NCBI GenBank assembly: GCA_963764365.1
Contig: CAVXSI010000022.1
Location: 248,001 to 312,000 of the forward strand
Direction of reading: 5' to 3'
Length of the DNA stretch: 64,000 bases
From: VRUE01 sp963764365
GTDB lineage: Bacteria; Actinomycetota; Thermoleophilia; Solirubrobacterales; 70-9
The notes below the pieces were generated by a model, which was not told the origin of the DNA, ran no database searches, and saw nothing but the letters and a program-made list of their open reading frames with translations. The translations under genes were made by a program, and so were the position numbers. This document shows positions 44,787 to 53,417 of this stretch, in pieces (within the stretch, counting starts at the first letter, position 1; each line of letters starts with the position of its first letter).

Positions 44787-45448
44787 TGCAGCGGGCCGGC
44801 GCGAAAGGAGCCGCGGCCGGTTCGTCAAAGAGAGCGCCCAGCGTGCCGGCGACCGACGACGAGATCAGAGAGAAGTACCTGGAGCGGGCGATCCGCGAGC
44901 TCAACCAGCTGAACCACGAGCTCGGCGAGTGCCCGCACTGCCCGCGCGGCAAGCTGATGCCGGTGCTGGGCTCGGGCCACCCGCAGGCCGACGTGTTCAT
45001 GGTCAAGCACGCCCCCGGGGTCGCCGAGATCGAAGAGGGCGTCGCCTTCTACGGGCGGGCCGGCAACGCGCTGATGAAAAGCTTCAAGCGGCTGGGGATC
45101 GACCCGCTGGTCGTCTACGGCACGCTCTGCGTCAAGTGCCCGATCGCCGAGCCCGACCTCGCCGCCGAGGAGTGCCTGCGGCGGCTGGTCACCGAGCTGG
45201 CGGTCGTGCAGCCGAAGATCGTCGTCGTGATGGGCGAGCCGGCGCTGCGCGTGCTCAACGGCCTCGGGGTGCCGCTGGCGCGGCCGATCGAGGCGCGCGC
45301 CGGCGAGATCCAGGCCTTCACGCCGACGATCGACGCCCTCTACACGCCCGACATCGACGAGTCGCTGGACGAAGAGAGCGCCAAGCAGCGCTTCTGGCGC
45401 TCGTTCCGCATGCTCGGTACGTGGTACGAGGACCTGCCGCCTTATTGA
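44786..45448 (+). CDS. Uracil-DNA glycosylase superfamily protein (iron-sulfur type)
   Basis: 220 residues. After a basic, variable N-terminus, the family-4/5 layout is seen: 'CPHCPRGKLMPVLGSGHPQA', 'VAFYGRAGNALMKSFKRLGI', 'YGTLCVKCPIAEPDLAAEEC' and 'PKIVVVMGEPALRVLNGLG'. Cysteines for a 4Fe-4S cluster are present. Motif A is 'VKHAPG' where family-4 enzymes have 'GEAPG', and no clear C-terminal 'HPS' motif is seen, so glycosylase activity is uncertain. It is coupled to the GT-PHP gene by a TGATG overlap. Confidence 0.82.
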   Translation: MQRAGAKGAAAGSSKRAPSVPATDDEIREKYLERAIRELNQLNHELGECPHCPRGKLMPVLGSGHPQADVFMVKHAPGVAEIEEGVAFYGRAGNALMKSFKRLGIDPLVVYGTLCVKCPIAEPDLAAEECLRRLVTELAVVQPKIVVVMGEPALRVLNGLGVPLARPIEARAGEIQAFTPTIDALYTPDIDESLDEESAKQRFWRSFRMLGTWYEDLPPY

Positions 45449-45455
45449 GCGTGGC

Positions 45456-45571
45456 GGAGGGGTCGGGTGACCCTCCTCACTCGCAACTCGTCGATGAAGA
45501 GTGGAGCCGCTGTCGCCGCTAGGTTGCCGCTCCTCCCGCGCAAAACGTTCGCAGGGTCACCCGACCCCTCC
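45456..45571. repeat. 116-bp palindromic element between converging UDG and LLM genes
   Basis: GGAGGGGTCGGGTGACCCT at 45456-45474 is inverted exactly at 45553-45571. The core (CCTCACTCGCAACTCGTCGA ...) has no second copy in the window. It could serve as a bidirectional terminator. Confidence 0.85.
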
Positions 45572-45580
45572 CTTTCTGGT

Positions 45581-46358
45581 TCAGGGGGCGGCGGCCTCGG
45601 CTAGGGCGAGCATCGGGTCGACCTTGGCGCTTGCGAGACCCCGTACTACGAGGGTGTCCAGGGCCGTGTAGGCGGCGAGATGCTTCTGGGCGGTGTCGCC
45701 GTCCGCGGCGGCTACTCCGACGGTGCCCTCGGGCTCGGCGAGGCGGTCGAAGTGGTTGCGGTATCCGGGGTGGAGGTCGCGGTAGAAGGACTCCTCCTTG
45801 GCCAGGCGCTCGGCGGCGTCGGGGCCGACGGCGGTGCGGACGTAGCCGCAGACCGGCGGCGCCTCGCGGCCGGCCTCTTTGGCGCCGGCCTCGACCTGGA
45901 GCCGCGCCCGGGCGGCGAACTCGGGGGTCATCCAGTTGAAGAAGACGCCGTCGTAGCTCGGCGCCGGCGAGGGCGCACATCTTCGGGCCCATCGCCGCCA
46001 GCACCAGGCGGACGCCGGGCAGTCGCTCGCGCAACTCCGGCAGCGACTCGCGCATCCGCGTCAGCGGCCTCTCGGAGAAGCCGGCGCCGACGCCGAGCCA
46101 GAGCCGACCGCGGTCGAGGCCGGTGCGCTCGAGGTCGGCCGCGATCTGCTCGGGCGGCGTGCGGTCGAGGGCGATCACCGCGACCCCGAGGTCGATCTCC
46201 GGCGCCGCGGCCGCGAACTCGGCCAGCGTCTCCAGCCCCTTGGCGCCGGGGTGGTCGTTGGACCAGACCGAGTCGTAGCCGAGCTCCGCGCAGCGCGCGG
46301 CGAGCGGCCCCGCCACCTCGGCGTCAAGCCCCGCGGCCACTCCGAACCCGCGACTCAT
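45581..46358 (-). CDS. LLM-class flavin-dependent oxidoreductase (single-base frameshift)
   Basis: About 258 residues. It starts 'MSRGFGVAAGLDAEVAGPLA', with 'LGYDSVWSNDHPGAKGLETL' and 'LWLGVGAGFSERPL', typical of luciferase-like, often F420-dependent, oxidoreductases. After 'GPKMCALAG' (about 45957) one extra base breaks the frame; the expected 'YDGVFFNWMTPEFAARAR' continues in the next frame through 'GYVRTAVGPDAAERLA' to the C-terminus. All parts are present, so this is either a sequencing error or a very recent lesion. Substrate unknown. Confidence 0.8.
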
Positions 46359-46437
46359 CTCCCACCCCGCTTCCGCTGTTCCCGTTCCGCGAATAGCGAG
46401 ACAGAGGAACGGTGCGACGATCGGGTGGGCGGACGCA

Positions 46438-47793
46438 TCAGGTCCTCTCCAGCAGGGCCACGCACTCGATGTGGGGCGTCTGCGGAAACATGTCGACCGG
46501 TCGCACGCGTTTCAGCCTATAGCCGGCCTCGACCATCTGCGCCGCGTTCGGCGCCAGCGTGGTCGGGTTGCAGGAGACGTAGACGATCCGCTTCGCCTCG
46601 CACTCGAGCACCCGGCGGACGATCTTCTGCGAGAGGCCGGCGCGGGGCGGGTCGAGCAGGACGACGTCGGGCTTGCCCGCCTGCTCGACCAGCGGCCGCA
46701 GGCCGGTGCGGGCGCTGCCGGCGAGGAAGCGGGCGTTGCCGATCCCGTTCAGCTCGGCGTTGCGCTCGGCGTCGGCGATCGCCTGCGGGATCAGCTCCAG
46801 CCCCCAGACCTCGCCGGCGCGCGAGGCCATCGAGAGGCCGATCGTGCCGATCCCGCAGTAGAGGTCGAAGAGCCGCTCGCCGCCGCTCAGCGCCGCGAAC
46901 TCGGCGGCGACCCCGTAGAGCCGCTCGGCCATCTCGGTGTTGGTCTGGAAGAAGGCGTTGTGGGAGATCTCGAAGTCGAGCCCGCAGAGCTTCTCGCGCA
47001 GCGTCTCCTCGCCGAGCGCCCCGGTCGGGCCGTCGCTGCTGCCGGCGCCCGGCTCGATCACGGTGTGGAGGTCGACCGGAGGCTTCGGGAAGCGCGACGG
47101 TGTGGTCACCAGCCGGGTCTGGAGCTGGCCGGTGCGGCGGCCTTCGCGGACCACCAGGTTGCAGAGCACGCCCTTGCCGCCGGCGCGGTCGAATGGCGCG
47201 ACCGCCTCGGCGCGCGCCCATTCGCGCACCTCGTTGCGGGCCGCGTTGCCGCGCTCGGAACCGAGCAGGCAGTCCTCGACGCCGACGATCAGGTCCCAGC
47301 GGCCGGGGGCGTGGAAGCCGAGGATCGTCTCCTCGCCGCGCAGGCCCCAGGAGTATTCGAGCTTGTTGCGGTAGCGCCACTGTTCGAGCGCCGGCTCGAT
47401 CTCCTCCAGCTCGAAGCCGTCGAGGCCGCCGATCCGCCGCAGCGCCTCGTCGACCTGGTCGCGCTTGTGGACCAGCTGCCGCTCGTAGTCGAGCCCCTGC
47501 CAGGGCGCCCCCGGGCAGGGCTCGCCTTCGTGAGTGCAGCGGTTGGCGACGCGGTCGGCGCCCCCCTGCAGCAGCTCCACCGCCCGCGCCTCGGCGAAGC
47601 GGCTCTTCGCCTTGGTCACCTCGGCCCGCACGCGGTCGCCGGGCAGGCCGCCGGCGACGAAGACGACGAAGCCGCCGACGCGCGCGACGCCGCGGCCGCC
47701 GAAGGCGAGCGAGTCGACCTCGAGGTCGAGCAGCTCGCCGCGGCGCGGCCGGGAGGCCCCGGCAGGGCGCGTTGGTTGTCCTATGGACGACAA
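46438..47793 (-). CDS. 23S rRNA (uracil-C5)-methyltransferase, RlmD/TrmA family
   Basis: 451 residues. An N-terminal TRAM domain ('LEVDSLAFGGRGVARVGGFV') is followed by an iron-sulfur Cys set ('CTHEGEPCPGAPWQGL'), and the SAM domain has 'LFDLYCGIGTIGLSMASRAG', 'DVVLLDPPRAGL', the nucleophile in 'VYVSCNPTTLAPN', and 'VRPVDMFPQTPHIECVALLE'. This layout fits RlmCD/RlmD enzymes that methylate 23S rRNA; tRNA U54 methylation cannot be excluded. The TTG at 47793 is the outermost start. Confidence 0.92.
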   Translation of the reverse strand: MSSIGQPTRPAGASRPRRGELLDLEVDSLAFGGRGVARVGGFVVFVAGGLPGDRVRAEVTKAKSRFAEARAVELLQGGADRVANRCTHEGEPCPGAPWQGLDYERQLVHKRDQVDEALRRIGGLDGFELEEIEPALEQWRYRNKLEYSWGLRGEETILGFHAPGRWDLIVGVEDCLLGSERGNAARNEVREWARAEAVAPFDRAGGKGVLCNLVVREGRRTGQLQTRLVTTPSRFPKPPVDLHTVIEPGAGSSDGPTGALGEETLREKLCGLDFEISHNAFFQTNTEMAERLYGVAAEFAALSGGERLFDLYCGIGTIGLSMASRAGEVWGLELIPQAIADAERNAELNGIGNARFLAGSARTGLRPLVEQAGKPDVVLLDPPRAGLSQKIVRRVLECEAKRIVYVSCNPTTLAPNAAQMVEAGYRLKRVRPVDMFPQTPHIECVALLERT

Positions 47794-47809
47794 AGGCGCC
47801 CCGTGGCCG

Positions 47810-48262
47810 CTAGCCGAGCTTTTTCCGCGCCCGCCGCGCTGCCTGGGTCGCCTGTTTGCGCACTGGCGCCGCCCGTCCGCCGACCTCTTTGCGCGCCTGT
47901 TTGACCAGCCGTTCGAGTTCTTTCAGCAGGCCGTCGGTCTGCCGGCGACCGCGTTTGACCAGGTCGGAGACCATTTTTTCGGCGTCGCCACGGGTCATCC
48001 GGCCGCGCTTGACGGCGTCGTCGACGACCTCCTGCAGGCGGTCGCGGCTGAGGGTGACGCTGTGTTCGAGGCTCTCGCGGAACTGCTCGACGCTCTTGTC
48101 CAGGCCCGTGACCGGGGCGCTGCGGCCGGCCGGCCGTTTCGCCGCTTTCGCTTTCGATTTGGCTTTGGTTTTTTTCGCCGGTTTGCGAGCAGAGGATTTG
48201 CCGGTAGCGGCTTTCGCTTTCGATTTCTTCGCTTTGCCGGTTGCCTGTTTTTTCGCCGCCAT
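47810..48262 (-). CDS. Phasin-like/histone-H1-like Lys-Ala-rich protein
   Basis: 150 residues. The first 50 are a Lys/Ala/Ser-rich tail like histone H1 or HupB C-termini ('KKTKAKSKAKAAKRPAGR'). A predicted helical region of about 80 residues follows ('SRDRLQEVVDDAVKRGRMTR', 'MVSDLVKRGRRQTDGLLKEL') that matches phasin/polyhydroxyalkanoate-granule-associated proteins, then a second basic tail. It may coat PHA granules, bind DNA, or link the two. ATG 48262. Confidence 0.8.
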   Translation of the reverse strand: MAAKKQATGKAKKSKAKAATGKSSARKPAKKTKAKSKAKAAKRPAGRSAPVTGLDKSVEQFRESLEHSVTLSRDRLQEVVDDAVKRGRMTRGDAEKMVSDLVKRGRRQTDGLLKELERLVKQARKEVGGRAAPVRKQATQAARRARKKLG

Positions 48263-48317
48263 GCTCGTCGCCTCCTGGATCGGTGAGGGGGTGGTGGTTC
48301 GGGACTGTTGAGTGTGA

Positions 48318-49205
48318 CTATCTCACTACCGTCGCCGCGCGGTCGTCAAACACCGCTTCGACCGGCGCGTGGTCGGAGAGTCGCACAGCGAGGCCGTCGC
48401 GGCGCAGCTCGCGCCGCTCGGGTGGCCAGGGGCGCGGCGCCTCGACCGTCTCCAGGCCACGGGACAGCAGGTGGTCGATCGCGTCGGGGGCGGTGGGGCC
48501 GTCGAGGGAGTAGCGGTCGCGGAGCCGCGCGAAGGCCTCGGGGCTCTCGGCCGGGCGCAGGTTGAGGTCGCCGCCGAACAGCAGCGCCGCCTCGCCGGCC
48601 CAGTTCGAGGCGGCGCCCGCCGCCGCCAGCACGTCCTCGCTCGCCAGGGCCGGGCGGTCGTTGGTCGCGTGCAGGTTGGCGATGCACAGCTCGGCGCTGT
48701 CGCCGGCGATGACTCGCGTCAAGGCCATCGCCCGCCGCTCGGGCCGGCCGCGGTGGATCGTCAACTCGCGCCGCTCGACGATCGGCCCGTTCCGCTGTGC
48801 CTCTGGCTCGTCAGGGGAGCAAAAGGCACAGCGGAAGGACTTGCGGACCAGGGTCACGTTCGAGCCGCCCTCGCCGGAGGCGATCAGGTCGGGGTTGGCG
48901 CGGGCGGCGCGCGCGCGCAGGGCGCCGAGCGAGTTGCGCGAGGTGAGGGCGCGGTGCGCCTGCGCGCCGCAGGCGCGGGCGAGCGGCGCGGCGAAGCGCG
49001 GCGGGCACTCCTGCAGCAGCGCCACGTCCCACTCGGCGGCGGCCAGCAGCTCGGCGAACTCCGGCAGCAGGTCGCGGTTGAGCTGGACGTGGGTCGCGTT
49101 GCGCTCACTCGCCCGCAGCAGCCGCGAGCGCCAGGTGAAGAGCGCCGGGTCGGGCGGGAAGTCGCGGCCGTGGAAGAGGTTCCAGGCGAGGGCGGTGAAC
49201 CGCAT
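48318..49205 (-). CDS. Endonuclease/exonuclease/phosphatase family protein, with a hairpin insert
   Basis: 295 residues. 'RFTALAWNLFHGRDFPP' and 'WDVALLQECPPRF' give the metal-binding Asn and Glu; 'ELCIANLHATND', 'ALLFGGDLNLRPAESP' and 'RLSDHAPVEAVF' complete the EEP active site. Between 'NVTLVRKSF' and 'VERRELTIHRG' the segment 'RCAFCSPDEPEAQRNGP' is encoded by a 47-nt hairpin (48790-48836), which looks like an inserted repeat. No signal peptide, so it is probably cytoplasmic. Substrate unknown. Confidence 0.82.
   Translation of the reverse strand: MRFTALAWNLFHGRDFPPDPALFTWRSRLLRASERNATHVQLNRDLLPEFAELLAAAEWDVALLQECPPRFAAPLARACGAQAHRALTSRNSLGALRARAARANPDLIASGEGGSNVTLVRKSFRCAFCSPDEPEAQRNGPIVERRELTIHRGRPERRAMALTRVIAGDSAELCIANLHATNDRPALASEDVLAAAGAASNWAGEAALLFGGDLNLRPAESPEAFARLRDRYSLDGPTAPDAIDHLLSRGLETVEAPRPWPPERRELRRDGLAVRLSDHAPVEAVFDDRAATVVR
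48790..48836. repeat. Hairpin repeat within the EEP nuclease gene
   Basis: TTCCGCTGTGCCT and AGGCACAGCGGAA, 13 bp exact, around a 21-nt loop. The arms resemble those of 24347-24397 (CCGCTGTTCC). It is read through in frame as part of the protein. Confidence 0.75.
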
Positions 49206-49270
49206 GCGGCGTAGTATCCGCCGCCGTGAACGTGAGCGAAGGAACGTCCATATCTGATTCTCGTGACTGA

Positions 49271-50203
49271 GTGGAACGTGAACAATTGATTGAGAAGCGC
49301 GACTTCATAACCGGCGAGGAGCTGGGCGCCTTCGAGCTGGCGCGCCTGCTCGACCTGGCGGCGGAGCTGAAAGCCAGCCGCGCCGCCGGGCGCGTTTCCG
49401 GCGCTACGGGCAAGCAGAGCGCCGGGCCGGGTGGACTGGACGGCCGCAGCATCGCCCTGGTCTTCGAACGGCCCTCGACCCGGACGCGGGTCTCGTTCGA
49501 GGTCGGGGTCGCCGAGCTGGGGGCGACGCCGATCGTCCTGCGGGGGGACGAAATGCAGCTGACCCGCGGCGAGTCGGTCGCCGACACCGCCCGGGTGCTG
49601 TCGCGCTACGTCGACGCGATCGCGATCCGCTCCGGCTCCCACGAGGCGGTCGCCGAGCTGGCCGCGGCGGCCGCGGTGCCGGTCGTCAACGCGCTGACGC
49701 CGCTGCACCACCCCTGCCAGGCGCTCGCCGACCTGCTGACCCTGCGTGAGCGCTTCGGCGACCTGCGCGGGCTGCGGCTGGCCTATGTCGGCGACGGCAA
49801 CAACGTCGCCCGCTCGCTGGCCATTGCCGGCGAGCTGGCCGGAATCGAGGTGGTCGTCGCCTCCCCCGCGGGCTACCGGCTCGAGCAGGGCCACGGCGCG
49901 AAGCTGACCGACGACCCCCGCGACGCCGTCTCCGGCGCCGACGCGATCTACACCGACGTCTGGGTCAGCATGGGCGACGAGGACGCCGAGGAGCGGCGCC
50001 GCGCGCTCGCGCCCTACCGCCTCGACGACGACCTGCTCGCGGCGGCGAGCGACGAGGCGGTCGTCCTCCACTGCCTGCCGGCCCACCCGGGCGAGGAGAT
50101 CACCGCCGAGGTCCTCCACGGGCCAAGCTCCGCCGTCTGGGACCAGGCCGAGAACCGCCTGCACGCGCAGAAGGCGCTGCTGCTCACGCTGCTCGAGGAC
50201 TAG
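49271..50203 (+). CDS. argF: Ornithine carbamoyltransferase
   Basis: 310 residues. The carbamoyl-phosphate site is 'FERPSTRTRVSFEVGVAELG', with 'LHHPCQALADLLTLRE' and 'GDGNNVARSLAIAGELAG'; the ornithine site has 'VWVSMGDEDAEERR' and 'HCLPAHPGEEITAEV'. It makes citrulline for arginine synthesis. GTG start at 49271. No other arg gene lies in the window. lgt follows after 3 bp. Confidence 0.96.
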   Translation: MEREQLIEKRDFITGEELGAFELARLLDLAAELKASRAAGRVSGATGKQSAGPGGLDGRSIALVFERPSTRTRVSFEVGVAELGATPIVLRGDEMQLTRGESVADTARVLSRYVDAIAIRSGSHEAVAELAAAAAVPVVNALTPLHHPCQALADLLTLRERFGDLRGLRLAYVGDGNNVARSLAIAGELAGIEVVVASPAGYRLEQGHGAKLTDDPRDAVSGADAIYTDVWVSMGDEDAEERRRALAPYRLDDDLLAAASDEAVVLHCLPAHPGEEITAEVLHGPSSAVWDQAENRLHAQKALLLTLLED

Positions 50204-50206
50204 CCG

Positions 50207-51001
50207 ATGTACCCGGAAGTCCACCTCGGCCCGCTGACCCTGCAGACCTTCGGCCTGATGTTCGCCTTCGCCTTCCTCGCCGCCGGGGCGCTGATCCACA
50301 AGCGGCTGGGGGAGCTGGGCAAGCCGCCCGACTGGGCATACGAGATGGGCTTCGCGGCGCTGGTCGGCGGCGTCGTCGGCTCGCGCGCCTACTTCATCGT
50401 CCAGAACTACGCCAGCGTCAAGCACGACCTGCTCGGCAGCATCTTCTCCGGCTCCGGGCTGGTCTGGTACGGCGGCGCGATCGGCGGCGCGCTGGCGGTC
50501 CTGGCCTGGGCCTGGTACCGCGACTTCCTCCGCCTGGCGCTGCTCGACCTGGCGGCGCCGGCGCTGGCGCTGGGCTACGCGATCGGGCGGATCGGCTGCC
50601 AGCTCTCCGGCGACGGCGACTACGGCAAGCCGTGGAACGGGCCGTGGGCGATGTCCTACCCGCACGGGACCCTGCCGACCGATCGCACCGTCCAGCCGAC
50701 GCCGATCTACGAGACGCTGGCGATGGGACTGGGAGCGTGGTTCCTCTGGCAGCTGCGCGACCGATACCGGGCCGGCGTCCTGTTCGCGATCTACCTGATC
50801 TACGCCGGCGCCGAGCGCTTCCTGGTCGAGTTCATCCGCCGCAACCACGCGGTCGCGCTGGGGCTCACCGCCGCCCAGCTGGAGAGCCTTGCAATGATGG
50901 TCGCCGGCGGGATCGGCGTCTATGCGGCCAGAAAGCGGTACGGGAGCCTGGTTCGCGCCGACGGCGGCGTTGGTAATCTTGCAAAAAATTCTTTGAGGTA
51001 A
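50207..51001 (+). CDS. lgt: Prolipoprotein diacylglyceryl transferase
   Basis: 264 residues, seven membrane segments. It transfers diacylglycerol from phosphatidylglycerol to the lipobox Cys. 'YGGAIGGALAVLAWAWYRD' contains the HGGL-equivalent region (here YGGAIGG), 'AIGRIGCQLSGDGDYGKPW' is the Lgt signature with the catalytic Arg (GRxGN-type, here GRIGCQLSGD), and 'PTPIYETLAMGLGAW' and 'FLVEFIRRNHAVA' follow. It starts 3 bp after argF, so the two are likely co-transcribed. Confidence 0.93.
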   Translation: MYPEVHLGPLTLQTFGLMFAFAFLAAGALIHKRLGELGKPPDWAYEMGFAALVGGVVGSRAYFIVQNYASVKHDLLGSIFSGSGLVWYGGAIGGALAVLAWAWYRDFLRLALLDLAAPALALGYAIGRIGCQLSGDGDYGKPWNGPWAMSYPHGTLPTDRTVQPTPIYETLAMGLGAWFLWQLRDRYRAGVLFAIYLIYAGAERFLVEFIRRNHAVALGLTAAQLESLAMMVAGGIGVYAARKRYGSLVRADGGVGNLAKNSLR

Positions 51002-51022
51002 ATCCGAGGGAGGCGACGGCAA

Positions 51023-51868
51023 GTGGGCGCAGTTGAAACCGGCAGCGAGGGCGGCGCGGCGGCGATGACCGTCGACGAGCTGCTCGAGGCGGCGACCGAG
51101 AAGATCGCCGCGGCGGGCTGCGACGGGCCCCGCGCCGACGCCGAGGCGCTGGTCGCCGACGCGCTCGGGATCGGCGTCGAGGCGCTCTCGCGCGACGGCT
51201 CCGGCGAGCCCTCGCCGGAGGTCGTGGCGGCGATCGAGGCGGCGGTCGCGCGGCGGGCCGAGCACGAGCCGCTCGCCTACGTCCTCGGCCGGGCGCCGTT
51301 TCGCGAGCTGGAGATCGCGGTCGACTCGCGCGTGCTCTGGCCGCGCCGCGAGACCGAGCTGCTGGTCGAGGTCGGCGTCGGGCTGCCCGAGGGCGCCCGC
51401 GTGCACGAGGTCGGCACCGGCTCCGGCGCGATCGCCCTGGCGCTGCTCTCCGAGCGTCCCGACCTGACGGTGACCGCCTCCGACCTCTCGCCGGAAGCGG
51501 CGGAAGCGGCGCGCGAGAACGCCGAGCGGCTCGGGCTGCCGCTCGAGGTGAGCGTCTCCAAGGGCCTGCCGGACGGGCTCGAGGGGGTCGACCTGGTGAT
51601 CGCCAACCTGCCCTACGTCACCGACGAGACGATCTACGACCGTTCGCCGGAGATCCGCCGCGAGCCGCGGATCGCCGTCACCGGCGACTGCGGCGCCGAC
51701 GGGCTCGGCGTGATCCGCGGCCTGATCTCCGAAACGCCGAGCGGCTGGAAGCTGGCGATGGAGCACGACACCCACCACGGGCCGGCGATGAGGGAGATGC
51801 TGCGCGACGCGACTACCATGCGCGACCACATGGGTGGTGAGCGAGTAACCGTCGGCGTCGCTCCGTGA
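51023..51868 (+). CDS. prmC: Release factor glutamine methyltransferase
   Basis: 281 residues. An N-terminal helical domain ('TVDELLEAATEKIAAAG') is followed by 'LAYVLGRAPFRELEIAVDSR', 'WPRRETELLVEVGVGL' and the SAM-binding 'VHEVGTGSGAIALALLSERP'. The substrate Gln-binding motif is 'IANLPYV', where nearly all PrmC proteins have NPPY; the Leu substitution is unusual but keeps Asn and Pro-Tyr. GTG start at 51023 or the ATG at 51065. It follows lgt and precedes lysS on the same strand. Confidence 0.88.
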   Translation: MGAVETGSEGGAAAMTVDELLEAATEKIAAAGCDGPRADAEALVADALGIGVEALSRDGSGEPSPEVVAAIEAAVARRAEHEPLAYVLGRAPFRELEIAVDSRVLWPRRETELLVEVGVGLPEGARVHEVGTGSGAIALALLSERPDLTVTASDLSPEAAEAARENAERLGLPLEVSVSKGLPDGLEGVDLVIANLPYVTDETIYDRSPEIRREPRIAVTGDCGADGLGVIRGLISETPSGWKLAMEHDTHHGPAMREMLRDATTMRDHMGGERVTVGVAP

Positions 51869-51938
51869 CCGCGAGCGCGGAGCGGCCAAGCGTGCGTATC
51901 CGGTGCTTCGCGCCGGGAGCGAAGCGGGAGCATTTGTT

Positions 51939-53408
51939 TTGAGCGACAGGGAGCGGCTGGCGAAGGTCGAGCGGCTGCGGGCCGAAGGCGTCGATCCGTA
52001 CCCGTTCTCCTTCCCGGACCGCAAGAGGATCGCCGAGATCCTCGCGGCGCACGACCCCGAGCGGCTCGGGGCGGGCGAGCACCCCGACTTCAGCTACCGG
52101 ATCGCCGGCCGGGTGGTCGGGCAGCGCGGCCACGGCAAGACGGCCTTCTTCGACGTCCGCGACCTCAGCGGGACGATCCAGGCCTACGCGCGGGTCGACG
52201 CGCTCGGCCAGCAGGCGTTCGAGCGGGTCGAGGACCTCGACATCGGCGACCTGGTCGGGGTCGAGGGAGACCTCTACGTGACCAAGCGCGGCCAGCTGGC
52301 GATCGAGGTGCGCGAGTGCACGCTGCTGGCGAAGGCGCTGCGCGACCCGCCCGACCTCTTCCACGGCATCTCCGACCCGGAGGTCCGCTACCGCCGGCGC
52401 GAGCTGGACCTGATGGCGAACGAGCGTTCGCGCGAGATCTTCGCGCTGCGGGCGAAGGTCGTCGCGGCGATCCGCGAGCACCTCAACGAGCGCCACTACG
52501 TCGAGCTGGAAACGCCGATCCTGCAGCGGATGACCGGCGGCGCCGCGGCGCGCCCGTTCAAGACCCACCACAACGCGCTCGACCGCCACCTGTACCTGCG
52601 GATCGCGACCGAGCTGTACCTGAAGCGGGCGATCGTCGGCGGCTTCGAGAACGTCTACGAGCTCGGCAAGTTCTTCCGCAACGAGGGGATGTCGCCGCAG
52701 CACAACCCCGAGTTCACGATGCTCGAGTGGTTCGTCAGCGGGGTCGACTACCACGGTGTGATGGACGTCGCCGAGGGGATCGTCTCCGACGTCGCGATGC
52801 GGGTGCTGGGGACGACCGTGGTCGAGCGCGACGGGGTCGAGATCGACCTGGCGGCGCCGTGGCCGCGGGTGCGGCTGCGCGACGCGCTGCTCGAGGAGAC
52901 CGGCGTCGACATCACCGAGGCGAGCCGCGACGAGCTGGCCGAGATCGCCGGCGAGGACGCCGGCCCGGACGACGACTGGGCGGGCCTGGTCGACACCCTG
53001 CAGGGCAAGCTGATCGAGCCGAAGCTGATCCAGCCGACCTTCATCATCGACCTGCCGCTGGCGATCTGGCCCCTGGTCAAGCCGGTGCCCGAGCATCCGC
53101 GGCTGCTGGCGGCGGCGTTCGACGGGATCGTCGCCGGGATGGAGATCACCGGCGGCGGCACCGACGTCAACGACCCGATCGAACAGCGGCGCCACTTCGT
53201 CGAACAGCGCGAACGGCAGGAGTCCGGCGCCGAGGAGACGCCGCACGAGCACGACGAGGAGTTCGTGCAAGCGCTCGAATACGGGATGCTGACGGCGAGC
53301 GGCTGCGGGCTCGGCGTCGACCGCCTGATGATGATCCTCAGCGGCGCCAAGACGCTGCGCGACGTGATCCTCTTCCCCTCGATGCGCGAGGCGCCTGGCG
53401 ATTCCTGA
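51939..53408 (+). CDS. lysS: Lysyl-tRNA synthetase, class II
   Basis: 489 residues from TTG 51939 ('LSDRERLAKVERLRAEGVDP'), or 501 from GTG 51903. The N-terminal OB-fold anticodon-binding domain has 'FDVRDLSGTIQAYARVDALG'. Class II motifs: motif 1 near 'HYVELETPILQRMTGGAAAR', motif 2 'ELGKFFRNEGMSPQHNPEFT' and motif 3 'GCGLGVDRLMMILSG'. All are complete. No membrane extension of the LysX type is present. A repeat element begins 10 bp after the stop. Confidence 0.95.
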   Translation: MSDRERLAKVERLRAEGVDPYPFSFPDRKRIAEILAAHDPERLGAGEHPDFSYRIAGRVVGQRGHGKTAFFDVRDLSGTIQAYARVDALGQQAFERVEDLDIGDLVGVEGDLYVTKRGQLAIEVRECTLLAKALRDPPDLFHGISDPEVRYRRRELDLMANERSREIFALRAKVVAAIREHLNERHYVELETPILQRMTGGAAARPFKTHHNALDRHLYLRIATELYLKRAIVGGFENVYELGKFFRNEGMSPQHNPEFTMLEWFVSGVDYHGVMDVAEGIVSDVAMRVLGTTVVERDGVEIDLAAPWPRVRLRDALLEETGVDITEASRDELAEIAGEDAGPDDDWAGLVDTLQGKLIEPKLIQPTFIIDLPLAIWPLVKPVPEHPRLLAAAFDGIVAGMEITGGGTDVNDPIEQRRHFVEQRERQESGAEETPHEHDEEFVQALEYGMLTASGCGLGVDRLMMILSGAKTLRDVILFPSMREAPGDS

Positions 53409-53417
53409 TTGCCAGAG

